A DNA stretch of 44,918 bases from Streptomyces sp. AC555_RSS877. GTDB taxonomy: Bacteria > Actinomycetota > Actinomycetes > Streptomycetales > Streptomycetaceae. The stretch is from positions 1 through 44,918 of the forward strand of contig NZ_JAGMUK010000027.1 in NCBI RefSeq assembly GCF_019049245.1, given 5' to 3'. Every line of letters starts with the position of its first letter. The first letter of the stretch is position 1. Both the position numbers and the translations under genes were made by a program. Shown here in pieces: positions 33,306 through 42,133 of this stretch. Below the pieces are notes generated by a model, which did not search any database, had not been told where the DNA came from, and saw only the letters and a list, made by a program, of their open reading frames with translations.

Positions 33306-34564
33306 ACCTCGGCATCATCGGCGCGGGTGCCACCGGCCTCACCGCCGCCTGGGACGCCGTACGCGCCGGCCACCGGGTCACCGTCCTGGAGGCGGCCGAC
33401 GAACTGGGCGGTCTCGCCGCCTCGCTGGAGGTGGGAGGCGTTCCGCTGGAGCGCTTCTACCACCACATCTTCCGCAGCGACAAGGCGATGATCGCCCTGA
33501 TCGAGGAGCTGGGCCTCGGCGACGCGCTGCGCTTCCACAAGCCGACCACCGGCATCTACCGGGGCGGGAAGCTCATCGACTTCACCACCCCGTTCGACAT
33601 GCTGCGCTTCCCGGAGTTCTCCCCCGTCGACGCGGTGCGGTTCGCCGGATCGTCGGCGGCGCTGAAGGCGATCCGCAACGGTGAGCGGTTCAGCGACCTG
33701 ACCGCGCTCGCCTGGTTGCGCCGCTGGGCGGGCAGGAAGGCCACCGGCGCGATCTGGGAGCCGCTGCTGCGGGGCAAGTTCGGCGACCGGGCCGAGCAGG
33801 TGTCGATGGCGTGGCTGTGGGCCCGTATCCACTGCCGTACGTTCGAGCTCGGCTATGTGGACGGCGGGTTCGAGCGGGTGTACGCGGCGCTGCGGGACGG
33901 TGTCGAGGAGCGCGGCGGCAAGGTGGAGTTCGGGAAGGCGGTCGAGTCGATCCGGCAGGACGGCGAAGAGGCGGTGGTGCGGTGCGCGGACGGTTCGACG
34001 TACGCGTTCGACCGGCTGCTCGTCACCACTCCGCAGCCCGCCTTCGCCAAGGCGGCCGGGCTGCCGTCCGAGGACGCGGTGTGGAGGAACCAGTACCTGG
34101 GCGCGACCTGCTTCGTGCTGGAACTGGACCGCAGCGTGATCCCGTACTACTGGCTGAACATCAACGAGCCGGACTTCCCGTTCCTCGCGGTGGTCGAGCA
34201 CACGAAGATGATCGACCCGTCGGTGTACGGCGGCCGGCACGTCCTCTACGTCGGCAACTACGTGGAGCGCGAGGACTGGCGGTTCACCACCGAACCGGCC
34301 GAGCTGCTGCGGAAGTTCCTGCCGTATCTGCGGCGGGTCAACCCGGACTTCGACGAGTCCTGGATCAAGGACTGGCACTTCTCGAAGGCCGGGTTCGCGC
34401 AGCCCGTCGTGACGCCCGAGTACCGGGCGCTGATCCCGCCCCACGAGACGCCGATGAGCCGGGTCACGCTGGTGACGATGGCGCAGATCTACCCGCAGGA
34501 CCGGGGGCAGAGCTACTCGGTGGCGCTGGCCAGGAAGGTCACCGCGGCACTCGGGCTGCGGTGA
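33302..34564 (+). CDS. FAD-dependent amine-oxidase-like flavoprotein
   Basis: A 420-residue protein with an N-terminal Rossmann FAD site (LGIIGAGATGLTAAWDAV, then VLEAADELGG). It has the layout of the flavin amine oxidase/protoporphyrinogen oxidase/UDP-galactopyranose mutase-like group; ERFYHHIFRSDKAM and LRFHKPTTGIYRGGKLIDF resemble UDP-sugar-linked members. It ends in TLVTMAQIYPQDRGQSYSVA, a FAD-binding C-terminal patch. Tight coupling to GtrB and GtrA suggests it acts on a polyprenyl-linked or nucleotide sugar, but the reaction is unknown. Convergent with the next gene, nine bases apart. Confidence 0.85.
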   Translation: MNLGIIGAGATGLTAAWDAVRAGHRVTVLEAADELGGLAASLEVGGVPLERFYHHIFRSDKAMIALIEELGLGDALRFHKPTTGIYRGGKLIDFTTPFDMLRFPEFSPVDAVRFAGSSAALKAIRNGERFSDLTALAWLRRWAGRKATGAIWEPLLRGKFGDRAEQVSMAWLWARIHCRTFELGYVDGGFERVYAALRDGVEERGGKVEFGKAVESIRQDGEEAVVRCADGSTYAFDRLLVTTPQPAFAKAAGLPSEDAVWRNQYLGATCFVLELDRSVIPYYWLNINEPDFPFLAVVEHTKMIDPSVYGGRHVLYVGNYVEREDWRFTTEPAELLRKFLPYLRRVNPDFDESWIKDWHFSKAGFAQPVVTPEYRALIPPHETPMSRVTLVTMAQIYPQDRGQSYSVALARKVTAALGLR

Positions 34565-34573
34565 CCTTCGGCC

Positions 34574-36274
34574 CTACTTGCGCCGGCACAGCACCGTCAT
34601 CGTGCCGGCGCTCGACGGCGGGCAGTCGTAGGCGGCGGTGATGCGCCGCCACAGTGCCGGGTCGACCTTGGCGGGCCGGAACCAGGCCCGGTCGAGGATC
34701 GCGTACGGGGCGGTGCCGTGGTCGATGCAGTCGGCGTTCTCCCGGTAGGACTTCAGCTCGGTGACGTCCGCGAGGTAGCGGGTGCGCTGGAGGAACGTGG
34801 CGATGGGGTAGCGGCACCGGGCCGGGTGGTCGACGTAGTACGTGGTGTCGCCGAAGGCGAGGTAGAGCACGGGGGCACCGGCCGGCATCCGCGCCCGCAG
34901 CCGGTCGGCCTCCGCCTCGCTGTTCCGCATCCCGGCCAGGTACTCGGTGCCGGTCATCCTGACCTTGCCGTACTGGACGAGGTGCGGGGAGCCGGGCCAG
35001 ATGCTCGCGGCCAGGCACACCACACCGGCCAGGGCGACCGGCCACAGCAGACGCGCCGGATGCCCTGCCGTGGCCGGCGCGCGCAGGACGTCCACCACGG
35101 CGGCGAGCAGGGCCACCAGCCCGAGCGCCCACGCCACATACGTACGCTGCCAGTCCGCCGGGGCCTGCGCGTACAGCACGGGCAGCGCGCCGTACAGCAG
35201 TGACACGGCCCCGAAGCACCACGGCGGCGAGCGCCGGGCACCGCCCACGGCGAGGCCCCACAGCATGGCGGCGAGGACGGGCATCTGGGCGCCGTGGTAG
35301 AGGAACCAGTTGCCCTGCACGATCACGACCGCCTGGGCGCCGAGGCCGATCGTCAGGGCGACCAGGAGCAGTTCGAGCCGTCGGCCGCGTCCGGGGATCC
35401 GGGACAGGACCAGCAGCAGCGCTCCGGGCAGGAGGAGCAGGACCGGGCTCTCCACGGCCCGGTCGGCCAGGAACTCCACGGAGCGGTCGAGCATGAAGGA
35501 CGGGTGGATGCCGGTGCGGCTCAGCGCCGACTGGTTGATCTGCGGCATGTCCTCGGTCCACTGCCACTCGTGCGACCCGCCGAGCAGACTCAGCCCGAAC
35601 AGGGCCACCGCGGCGGGCACCCCGACGAGGGCGAGCCGTACGGCCCGGCCCCGGTCGGCGGCGTACACGAGCAGGACGCCGATGGCGGCCGTGGCGGCGG
35701 TGGAGTACTTCATCATCACCGCGAGGCCGAAGGGCAGCGCGGCGAGCAGGGCAGCGGGCCAGGGCCGGGACAGGCCGAGCGCGGCGGCGACGGCGAACAC
35801 CGTCAGGACCACGGCCGCCCACTCCGGCTGGAGGAAGTCGTTGCGGGGCGCGAGGGCCAGGGCGAGCCCGGTGGCGCCCGCGGTGAGGGCCGACTCGCGG
35901 CCGGTGAGCCGTCGCCGGAGCACGACGTACAGCGTGTGGGCGGCCGCGGCGGCGAGCAGGACGCCCGCCGTTCCCATCAGGGCCTCGCGGACCGTCGTCC
36001 CGCCGAAGGTGAGCCGGTCGAGGCCGGCGATGAACCACCGGTAGAAGTACGGCCGGTGGGTGAAGATCTCCGACGGTGAGTAGCCTGCCGCGCGGCCGGT
36101 GCGCAGGGCGCCGAGGACGTAGTGCAGGTCGCCGGTGAGGCGCCGGGTGAGCACGGTGTACACCACGACGGCCGCGGCGGGCAGGGCGACCAGCGGCCAC
36201 CAGTACGGTGACCGGCGGCCGCCCCGGCGCGGCTGTGCCGCCGGGGCGGCCTCGTCGGCCAGGACGGTCGCCAT
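34574..36274 (-). CDS. GT-C-type membrane glycosyltransferase (putative)
   Basis: A 566-residue membrane protein with about 11-12 helices. The first periplasmic loop holds LTGDLHYVLGALRTGRAAGY and IFTHRPYFYRWFIAGLDRL, with acidic and His-Arg residues like those of lipid-phosphate-sugar-dependent GT-C transferases (GT39/GT87/PIG-M-like group). The C-terminal extracytoplasmic domain contains paired Cys (RCRYPIATF; YDCPPSSAG; VLCRRK). It would transfer a sugar outside the membrane from a polyprenyl-phosphate donor, perhaps made by the GtrB-like enzyme. Last gene of the operon with the GT8-fusion and GT29 genes; starts three bases after the preceding stop. Confidence 0.75.
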   Translation of the reverse strand: MATVLADEAAPAAQPRRGGRRSPYWWPLVALPAAAVVVYTVLTRRLTGDLHYVLGALRTGRAAGYSPSEIFTHRPYFYRWFIAGLDRLTFGGTTVREALMGTAGVLLAAAAAHTLYVVLRRRLTGRESALTAGATGLALALAPRNDFLQPEWAAVVLTVFAVAAALGLSRPWPAALLAALPFGLAVMMKYSTAATAAIGVLLVYAADRGRAVRLALVGVPAAVALFGLSLLGGSHEWQWTEDMPQINQSALSRTGIHPSFMLDRSVEFLADRAVESPVLLLLPGALLLVLSRIPGRGRRLELLLVALTIGLGAQAVVIVQGNWFLYHGAQMPVLAAMLWGLAVGGARRSPPWCFGAVSLLYGALPVLYAQAPADWQRTYVAWALGLVALLAAVVDVLRAPATAGHPARLLWPVALAGVVCLAASIWPGSPHLVQYGKVRMTGTEYLAGMRNSEAEADRLRARMPAGAPVLYLAFGDTTYYVDHPARCRYPIATFLQRTRYLADVTELKSYRENADCIDHGTAPYAILDRAWFRPAKVDPALWRRITAAYDCPPSSAGTMTVLCRRK

Positions 36275-36277
36275 CCG

Positions 36278-38611
36278 TCAGCCGCCCAGGAGGGCGCGGA
36301 GGTCGGCCGCGTTCGCCTCGGTGACCTTCCAGAGCTCCTGCTGCCGGCCGTGCACGTCGGCGACGGTCTTGGCGTGGTCGGCGAGGAGGTCCTTGGAGCG
36401 TTCCACCAGTCGGGCGGCGAGGTGGCGGTCGTGCACGGAGACGCCCCACTCGGGGCGCTCGATGTCGCGCAGGAAGTACGCCATCTTCGGGTGCGAGATC
36501 AGGCTGATGATGGGTGTGCCGACGCCGAACGGGATCATGCCGGCGTGGCCGCGCATGCCGATCACCAGCTTGGTGCGGGCGTACAGCTCGCGGATCTCGT
36601 CGTTCTCGAAGTCGTACATCGGGATGACGGGCAGCGAGATGCCGTGCTCGCGCCGCAGGTCGAAGGCGATCTTCTCGTCGTCGAGCGAGTGCGCCACGCA
36701 CTTCACCTCGGCGAGCTCGCCCAGGTCCCGTACCGCCTGGGCCATCTGGGCCAGGAAGTAGTCGTAGTCGTGGCCGAAGCGCAGGCCCGCGCGGTCGTAG
36801 GCGGCGTTGACCAGGATGGTGTCGTCGCGCGTCAGCGGGTCCTGCCAGCCGTCGACGAGCTGGCGCATCACCGTGGTGGGACAGGGCTGGAAGCGCACCT
36901 TGTCGTGCAGGTGCGCCGGGATCATGGTCCGCACCTTCTCGATCGAACCGTGGTTGCGCAGCCCGAAGAAGGAGGACTTCTCGACCAGCAGACGCAGCGA
37001 GTCCCGGAACCGGCCCGCCCGGTACGACTGGCCGTCGAAGGCGTTGAAGCCCACGGCGAAGACCGCGATCGGCACGTCGATACGATTCAGCAGCTCGTCC
37101 GGGACGTTCCACTGCCAGGCGCTGTTGCCGTTGGGCATGGTGTCCGGGATGAACAGGCCACCGCCGCCGATGACCAGGCCGCGCCGGGAGTTCACGCGCT
37201 CCAGGGCCGCCTCGTCGAACAGGCGGTGGGCGTGTACGGAGTGCCAGCGGCGGGAGCCGGTGTCCGGGCCGAAGGCGAGGCGTACGGTCTCCGGGAGGAG
37301 CTTGTCGCCAGCGTTGCCCTGCCGGTCCATGTAGAACGCGACGTGCGCGAGCTGTTCCTCGGCGGCGCCCTGCTCCTGGGCGGGCAGGCCGGAGGCGCGC
37401 TGCGCCCACAGCCGGCTGGAGCGGTGGGTGATGTCGACGGACAGGCCCGCGGTGGCGTACTTGAGGGCCGCCGTGTTGTCGCCGTGCACCCAGGCCATCT
37501 GGGCGAGGCGGGCGTAGGCGGTGGCGGCCCGGTTGGGAGCGGCGGTGGCGAGCAGCAGCTGCGCCTTGGCCTCGTCGTAGCGCGAGACGCTCATCAGGGC
37601 GTGGCCGAGCACCTCGTGCGGCCAGGCGGCGTCCAGCGGGATGCGCACGCTGCTCAGGATGTCCACGGCGTCCTGGTAGTCGCCCGTCGAGATGTGCGCG
37701 GCGGCGACCTTGCGGGCGGCCTCGACGTCTCCGGTGCGGGCGACGTGCGGGGTGCCGTAGTGGACGAGCAGGTCGTGGTGGAGGCCGCCCGGCTTCGACA
37801 GGTACGCGGCGTGGAAGTCGGCGTCGTCCAGCTCGAACTCGCGCCAGCGGTCCTCGGCCTGGCTGTAGCCGGCCTCGCCGCCCTGCCAGGGCTTGTGGCG
37901 GCCGGTGAAGTGCAGGATCGCGGTGTCCTCGGGGACCGGGAGGTCGCCGGACAGGCGCCGCTTGACGAAGTTGTAGCGCGCGTCGAGGCGGATGAAGTCG
38001 CCGTCCAGGACCGCGTTCAGGATGCCCTGGTCGTGCTTGTCGAGCTCGTAGTCGCCGCTGCGTCCGGTGGCGTCGAGCTTGGCGCAGAACGCGTCGGACA
38101 GGTACTCGCGCTGGATGACCAGCAGGCCCGAGTTGAGCTTGTGCTGGCCGTAGAAGAACTGCGAGACCGCCGCGAGCCCTTCGCGCAGCTCCAGCAGTTC
38201 GCTCAGGTCGCCGAGGACGACCATGTCCGTGTCGAGCGTGATGACGGTGTCGTACTCGCGCAGCCGGAAGACGTCCAGGATGAAGTACGCCTTGCGGACC
38301 AGGTAGTTGTCCTGGTCGCCCTTCTTGTACGAGTCGTAGTGCTCGGCGTTGACCCGGCGCAGCACGATCCGCGGGTGCAGGTCGCGGATCTTGGCGATCG
38401 AACCGGGGCGCAGGTCGTCGTAGAGGACGACGAAGTCCTCGCACACGCCCGGGTTGGACAGGGCGAGGCTGCGCAGCAGGACGAGGAATCCGGGCAGGTA
38501 GTTCTCGTCGACGTAGCTGGCGAAGGCTATGCGGCGCTTGCCGGTGAGGGCGTGCGCGTCGGTGGCCGGGGCCAGGGGGGCGGCGGCCTGGGTCGGGGAG
38601 GTCGTGGTCAT
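36278..38611 (-). CDS. GT8-TPR-polysaccharide pyruvyltransferase fusion
   Basis: A 777-residue three-part protein. About 25-275: GT8-type transferase (RRIAFASYVDENYLPGFLVL, DxD at 127-129 in TLDTDMVVLGD, LNSGLLVI, ILHFTGRHKPWQ). About 300-425: TPR-like helices (AAHISTGDYQDAVDILS; AYARLAQMAWVHGDNTAALK). About 430-765: polysaccharide pyruvyltransferase (MDRQGNAGDKLL, LVIGGGGLFI, FFGLRNHGSIEKV, LVIGMRGHAGMIPFGVGTPI, ISHPKMAYFLRDI). It would add a sugar and place a pyruvate ketal on the polymer. ATG 38611 overlaps the GT29 gene stop (ATGA); the frame above it to 39394 is not coding. No membrane helix. Confidence 0.9.
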   Translation of the reverse strand: MTTTSPTQAAAPLAPATDAHALTGKRRIAFASYVDENYLPGFLVLLRSLALSNPGVCEDFVVLYDDLRPGSIAKIRDLHPRIVLRRVNAEHYDSYKKGDQDNYLVRKAYFILDVFRLREYDTVITLDTDMVVLGDLSELLELREGLAAVSQFFYGQHKLNSGLLVIQREYLSDAFCAKLDATGRSGDYELDKHDQGILNAVLDGDFIRLDARYNFVKRRLSGDLPVPEDTAILHFTGRHKPWQGGEAGYSQAEDRWREFELDDADFHAAYLSKPGGLHHDLLVHYGTPHVARTGDVEAARKVAAAHISTGDYQDAVDILSSVRIPLDAAWPHEVLGHALMSVSRYDEAKAQLLLATAAPNRAATAYARLAQMAWVHGDNTAALKYATAGLSVDITHRSSRLWAQRASGLPAQEQGAAEEQLAHVAFYMDRQGNAGDKLLPETVRLAFGPDTGSRRWHSVHAHRLFDEAALERVNSRRGLVIGGGGLFIPDTMPNGNSAWQWNVPDELLNRIDVPIAVFAVGFNAFDGQSYRAGRFRDSLRLLVEKSSFFGLRNHGSIEKVRTMIPAHLHDKVRFQPCPTTVMRQLVDGWQDPLTRDDTILVNAAYDRAGLRFGHDYDYFLAQMAQAVRDLGELAEVKCVAHSLDDEKIAFDLRREHGISLPVIPMYDFENDEIRELYARTKLVIGMRGHAGMIPFGVGTPIISLISHPKMAYFLRDIERPEWGVSVHDRHLAARLVERSKDLLADHAKTVADVHGRQQELWKVTEANAADLRALLGG

Positions 38612-40080
38612 CGCAGGGAGATCCTCATGGCGGTCACGCTCTGGGCCCGCTGCATGACCCATGCCTTCTCGCTCGTGTATTCGTGCACGGAGGTGATGGC
38701 CAGCTTCATCGCTTCCTGGACGCGGTAGGCGCCGCTCTCGTAGAAGTCGAAGCCGATCAGGTCGAGGGTCGGGCTGACGTCGAGGAAGTCCAGCAGGTAC
38801 AGCATGTTGAAGCCGGTGGTCGGGATGCCCGACCAGACGTCGGTGCCGAGCTTGCCGATGTTGCGCACGGGCCAGCGCAGGGACTCGTCGCCGAGATACG
38901 TCTGGGCGCCGGGGACCAGGCGGTTGCGCAACGAGTGCTTCCAGTCGCCGGAGACGCCGCCGAAGACGAGCCGGGTGTCGACGGGCTTCTCCCAGTTGAA
39001 GCCGTGCTTGTGGATCGTGGCGTGGATGTCGGTACGGCTGCCGGTGTGCTTCGGCTCGATCCTGTACGAGTTGAAGCGCACCACGAGGTCGTACGCGTCG
39101 ATCTCCGCGCCCATCGAACTCGCGCCGACACGGCCGGAGTTGGCGACCAGGCAGACCGACTTGCCGGCGATCCGGTTGCGGAACTCGCCGAGGCTGATCC
39201 ACCGCACCCCGCCGACGGTGGGGTCGTCGACCGGGCCGCGCATCCGGGTGCGGCGCTGCTCGGCGTAGAGGGCGATCGCCTCGGTGAGCGCGGGCAGGTC
39301 CCCGCTCGCGGTGGCCTCGGCGGTGCGCAGGTCGAGGTACTGGCTGAGGAGTTCCTGCCGGTCGGTGGCCGGGGCGTCCTCGGCGGCGAGGCACAGGAGC
39401 GCTCCCACGAGCCGGGGCTCGGCCGCCTGCCAGTCACCGACGGCGTGCGCGGCGAGGCCTTCGGCCCATGTGTCGGTGGCGGGGCCGCGGGCGTACTGCT
39501 CGGCGTGTGGGCACTGGCGGCGGAGCAGGCTCAGCAGCTCCCGCTCCTTCTCCGCCGCCGCGCGCATACCGGTGATCCGGGCGCGGACGCCGAAGCCGTC
39601 GTCGTCGGTGAGGGCGAGATACCGCTCGTACGCCTCCACTGCCTCCTTGTCCTCACCGAGGGCCTCCAGGAGGCGGGCGCGCAGTCGCCAGCCGGCCCGG
39701 GAGTTCTTGCGCTGGGCGAGGACGGTGTCGCTGATGACCAGCGCGAGGTTCAACTCGTCGTCGTAGCCGCACTCCAGGGCCTTGTTGGCGACGGCGAGCA
39801 GGGCGTCGAGGAGTTCGTTGCCGAGGCCGGCGGAAGGGGCCGCGGCGCCCTTGACCGCCCGCTTGAGCAGGGCGGTGGCGCCGGCCGGGGCGGGTGCGGG
39901 GGCGCCGGCCGCCGCGGTGGTGCCCCACACGACCAGCAACTTCCGTAGCTGTTCGGCGAGTTCGACGCGGCGGCGGTCGATACTGCCGACGAGTTTGCCG
40001 CTGTGCGCCGCGCAGGCGCGCAAGCAGTCGTCCAGCCCCCCTCCGCGCACACGTGCCCGTCTGTTCTGGACCCTCGTCAT
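38608..40080 (-). CDS. TPR protein with C-terminal GT29-type sialyltransferase domain
   Basis: A 490-residue protein. About 85-275 is helical with TPR-like repeats (LLDALLAVANKALECGYDDE; ARLLEALGEDKEAVEAYERY; GLAAHAVGDWQAAEPRLV). About 300-490 matches the eukaryote-type GT29 fold: sialylmotif L from 307 (CLVANSGRVG, EIDAYDLVVRFNSYR, TGSRTDIHA), sialylmotif S about 418-446 (GIPTTGFNMLYLL, LDLIGFDFYES) and the VS motif H466-x4-E471. A CMP-nonulosonate donor fits the NeuB operon nearby. AGGAG precedes ATG 40080. First gene of an operon with the GT8-pyruvyltransferase fusion. No signal peptide or membrane anchor, unlike animal GT29 enzymes. Confidence 0.85.
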   Translation of the reverse strand: MTRVQNRRARVRGGGLDDCLRACAAHSGKLVGSIDRRRVELAEQLRKLLVVWGTTAAAGAPAPAPAGATALLKRAVKGAAAPSAGLGNELLDALLAVANKALECGYDDELNLALVISDTVLAQRKNSRAGWRLRARLLEALGEDKEAVEAYERYLALTDDDGFGVRARITGMRAAAEKERELLSLLRRQCPHAEQYARGPATDTWAEGLAAHAVGDWQAAEPRLVGALLCLAAEDAPATDRQELLSQYLDLRTAEATASGDLPALTEAIALYAEQRRTRMRGPVDDPTVGGVRWISLGEFRNRIAGKSVCLVANSGRVGASSMGAEIDAYDLVVRFNSYRIEPKHTGSRTDIHATIHKHGFNWEKPVDTRLVFGGVSGDWKHSLRNRLVPGAQTYLGDESLRWPVRNIGKLGTDVWSGIPTTGFNMLYLLDFLDVSPTLDLIGFDFYESGAYRVQEAMKLAITSVHEYTSEKAWVMQRAQSVTAMRISLR

Positions 40081-40173
40081 GGCACTCCTGATTTTGCCGC
40101 GTCTGTGTTGCGCGATTCGCTCTTTATTAGCACGTGGGGGGAGGTTGAGAGAAAGTTAGGAAACGAAGGCAAA

Positions 40174-40204
40174 GTCCAGGTGAATTCGCAGAGACCACCT
40201 GGAC
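40174..40204. promoter_or_regulatory. Inverted repeat GTCCAGGTG-N13-CACCTGGAC
   Basis: A perfect 9-bp inverted repeat in the 218-bp divergent gap between the GT29 gene and the acyltransferase gene. No gene ends here, so an operator or mRNA leader structure is more likely than a terminator. An AT-rich stretch (40120-40130) nearer the GT29 gene may hold its promoter. Confidence 0.45.
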
Positions 40205-40298
40205 AACCGTCTCCCCGCAGCCCGGGACTTCCCTGTGATTCGGACTAATGTGCCGCGAGTACCGCAGGAGTGCCCGCGCGTCGACCAAGGGGAATTTC

Positions 40299-41423
40299 GT
40301 GACCAGCATGACCGTCCGGCCGGTGCCCGACGCGCCCGCACCCCCTCGGCCGGATCGGCCGGCCCGCCGCGAATCCCGGTTGCGCGCCCTCGACGGACTA
40401 CGGCTGATCGCGGCGCTGATGGTGGCGGCCTATCACTACGGCGGCCGGGGCGGCGAGATCACCCGGGCCTGGGGAAGTTCACCGAAAGAGCAGTTCCCCA
40501 CCCTGCACGGCTATTTCGCTTACGGCTGCCTCGGCGTCCAGGTCTTTTTCGTGATCAGCGGATTCGTGATCTGCATGAGCGGCTGGGGCCGGCCCCCGAA
40601 GTCGTTCTTCGCGTCCCGCGCCGCACGACTGCTGCCCGCCTACTGGGCGGCGGTCCTGATCGTGTCCGCCGTGTTCGCGCTGCCGATGGTCGCCTACGAG
40701 GCGCTGTCACCGAGCGACACCCTGGTCAACCTGACCATGCTGCAACAGCCGTTGGGCGTCGACCGGGTGCTGGGCGTGTGCTGGACGCTGTGGGCGGAGG
40801 TCCGCTTCTACGCGCTGTTCGCGCTGTGTGTCGTCCTGCCCGGGGCTTCGCGGCGGCGCGTGATCCTGTTCTGCGCGGGCTGGACGCTGGCGGCGGCGCT
40901 CGCGCAGGCCGCCCGCCAACCGCTGCTCGACGTCGTGCTGATGCCCGAGTACGCCCCCTTCTTCATCGGCGGAGTCGGCCTCTACCTCGTCCACCGCGAC
41001 CGGCGGGACGTCTACGGCTGGGGCATCGTGGCGGTGAGCTTCCTGATCGGGCAGCACTACGCGGTGCGCAGTCTGTGGAACGCGTCCGACCCGAACGCCT
41101 TCGCCCACCGCTCCTCACTCGGCATCGTCCTCGTCGTCGCCGTCGGGTTCGTGGCGGTCGCGGCGATCGCGCTCGGCTGGCTGAACTGGGCCGACTGGCG
41201 CTGGCTGACGGTCGCGGGGGCGCTGACCTACCCCTTCTATCTCGTCCACGAGCACCTCGGCTGGGTGGTGATCCACGCCCTGCACATCAGCCTCGGCCTA
41301 CCGTCGGCGGAGACCTTCATGCTGACCGTCGCCTCGATGCTGCTGCTGGCGTGGCTGCTGAACCGGTACGTGGAGAAGCCGTTGACGCCCAGACTGCGGG
41401 CGGCGCTGGCCAGGGTGCGCTGA
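40299..41423 (+). CDS. Acyltransferase family 3 membrane protein
   Basis: A 374-residue integral membrane O-acyltransferase (Acyl_transf_3/OafA type) with about ten helices. The N-terminal RLRALDGLRLIAALMVAAYHYG holds the catalytic His of the family (in LRALDGLR and AAYHY), followed by GVQVFFVISGFVICMS and a basic FFASRAARLLPAYW motif; late EHLGWVVIH. These enzymes acetylate extracytoplasmic sugars or peptidoglycan, so it may decorate the polymer made by neighbouring genes. GTG 40299 is supported by AAGGGG eight to nine bases upstream; ATG 40308 is possible. Confidence 0.92.
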   Translation: MTSMTVRPVPDAPAPPRPDRPARRESRLRALDGLRLIAALMVAAYHYGGRGGEITRAWGSSPKEQFPTLHGYFAYGCLGVQVFFVISGFVICMSGWGRPPKSFFASRAARLLPAYWAAVLIVSAVFALPMVAYEALSPSDTLVNLTMLQQPLGVDRVLGVCWTLWAEVRFYALFALCVVLPGASRRRVILFCAGWTLAAALAQAARQPLLDVVLMPEYAPFFIGGVGLYLVHRDRRDVYGWGIVAVSFLIGQHYAVRSLWNASDPNAFAHRSSLGIVLVVAVGFVAVAAIALGWLNWADWRWLTVAGALTYPFYLVHEHLGWVVIHALHISLGLPSAETFMLTVASMLLLAWLLNRYVEKPLTPRLRAALARVR

Positions 41424-41470
41424 ACTCCGCTTCGCATGCGCAGTGGTACCGCGACACGGGACCCGCTGCC

Positions 41471-42127
41471 TCACGAACTCGCCAGCGACAGCTTCACCGC
41501 GAACCCCAGGAACAACGCCCCCGCCGCCGAAGTGGCCCCCGCCGACAACCGCCTGCGACTCCGGAACGCCGCCGCCAGCTTCGTACCGCTGAATATCAGC
41601 GCGCTGAGATACAGGAAGCTGGCCAGCTGGGCGAACGTGCCGAGGACGACGAAGGAGAGCGCCGGGTAGGCGTATCCCGGGTCGACGAACTGCACGAAGA
41701 AGGCGACGAAGAACAGGATCGCCTTCGGGTTGAACAGGCTGATGACCAGCGCCCGCCGATACGGCCGCTCGTCGGCGGCTGAGGCGGAGGCGGAGGCGTC
41801 CTCGACGGCGGTCCGCTCCCGTCGGTCCCGCCACATTCCCCAGGCGGCCCGCAGCATCCCGATCGCCAGCCACGTCAGATACCCGGCCCCGGCGTACTTC
41901 ACGATCCCGAACAGCACGGCGTTCGCCTGGAGCAGCGAGGCGACCCCGGCGGCCGACAGGGTCATCAGCACGGCGTCCCCGCACCAGACCCCGGCCGCGG
42001 CCGTGTACCCGGCCCGCACACCGCGCCGGGCGGCGACGGACAGGACGTACAGGGAGTTGGGACCGGGCAGCAGGACGATCAGGACGAGTCCTGCCAGATA
42101 GGTGGAGAGATCGATGACTCCGAACAT
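41471..42127 (-). CDS. LysE/RhtB-family amino acid exporter
   Basis: A 218-residue membrane protein with six helices, LysE/LeuE type. Conserved: YLAGLVLIVLLPGPNSLYVL in helix 1 with the family PGPN, GVWCGDAVLM, KYAGAGYLTWLAIGML and FNPKAILFFVAFFVQF in the second half. Between the halves is a charged loop with an Ala-Ser repeat. It probably exports an amino acid such as leucine or homoserine lactone-like compounds; substrate uncertain. There is no Shine-Dalgarno; a hairpin with a T tract ends one base before the ATG region, so transcription or translation start may be controlled there. Confidence 0.9.
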   Translation of the reverse strand: MFGVIDLSTYLAGLVLIVLLPGPNSLYVLSVAARRGVRAGYTAAAGVWCGDAVLMTLSAAGVASLLQANAVLFGIVKYAGAGYLTWLAIGMLRAAWGMWRDRRERTAVEDASASASAADERPYRRALVISLFNPKAILFFVAFFVQFVDPGYAYPALSFVVLGTFAQLASFLYLSALIFSGTKLAAAFRSRRRLSAGATSAAGALFLGFAVKLSLASS

Positions 42128-42133
42128 GAAAAA

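Noticed and set aside
34539..38444. A 1301-codon open frame on the minus strand across the GT-C and GT8-fusion genes
   Set aside because: It is rich in Arg, Pro and Gly, matches no family and lies in a shifted frame of two well-supported genes; such frames arise from GC-rich third positions.
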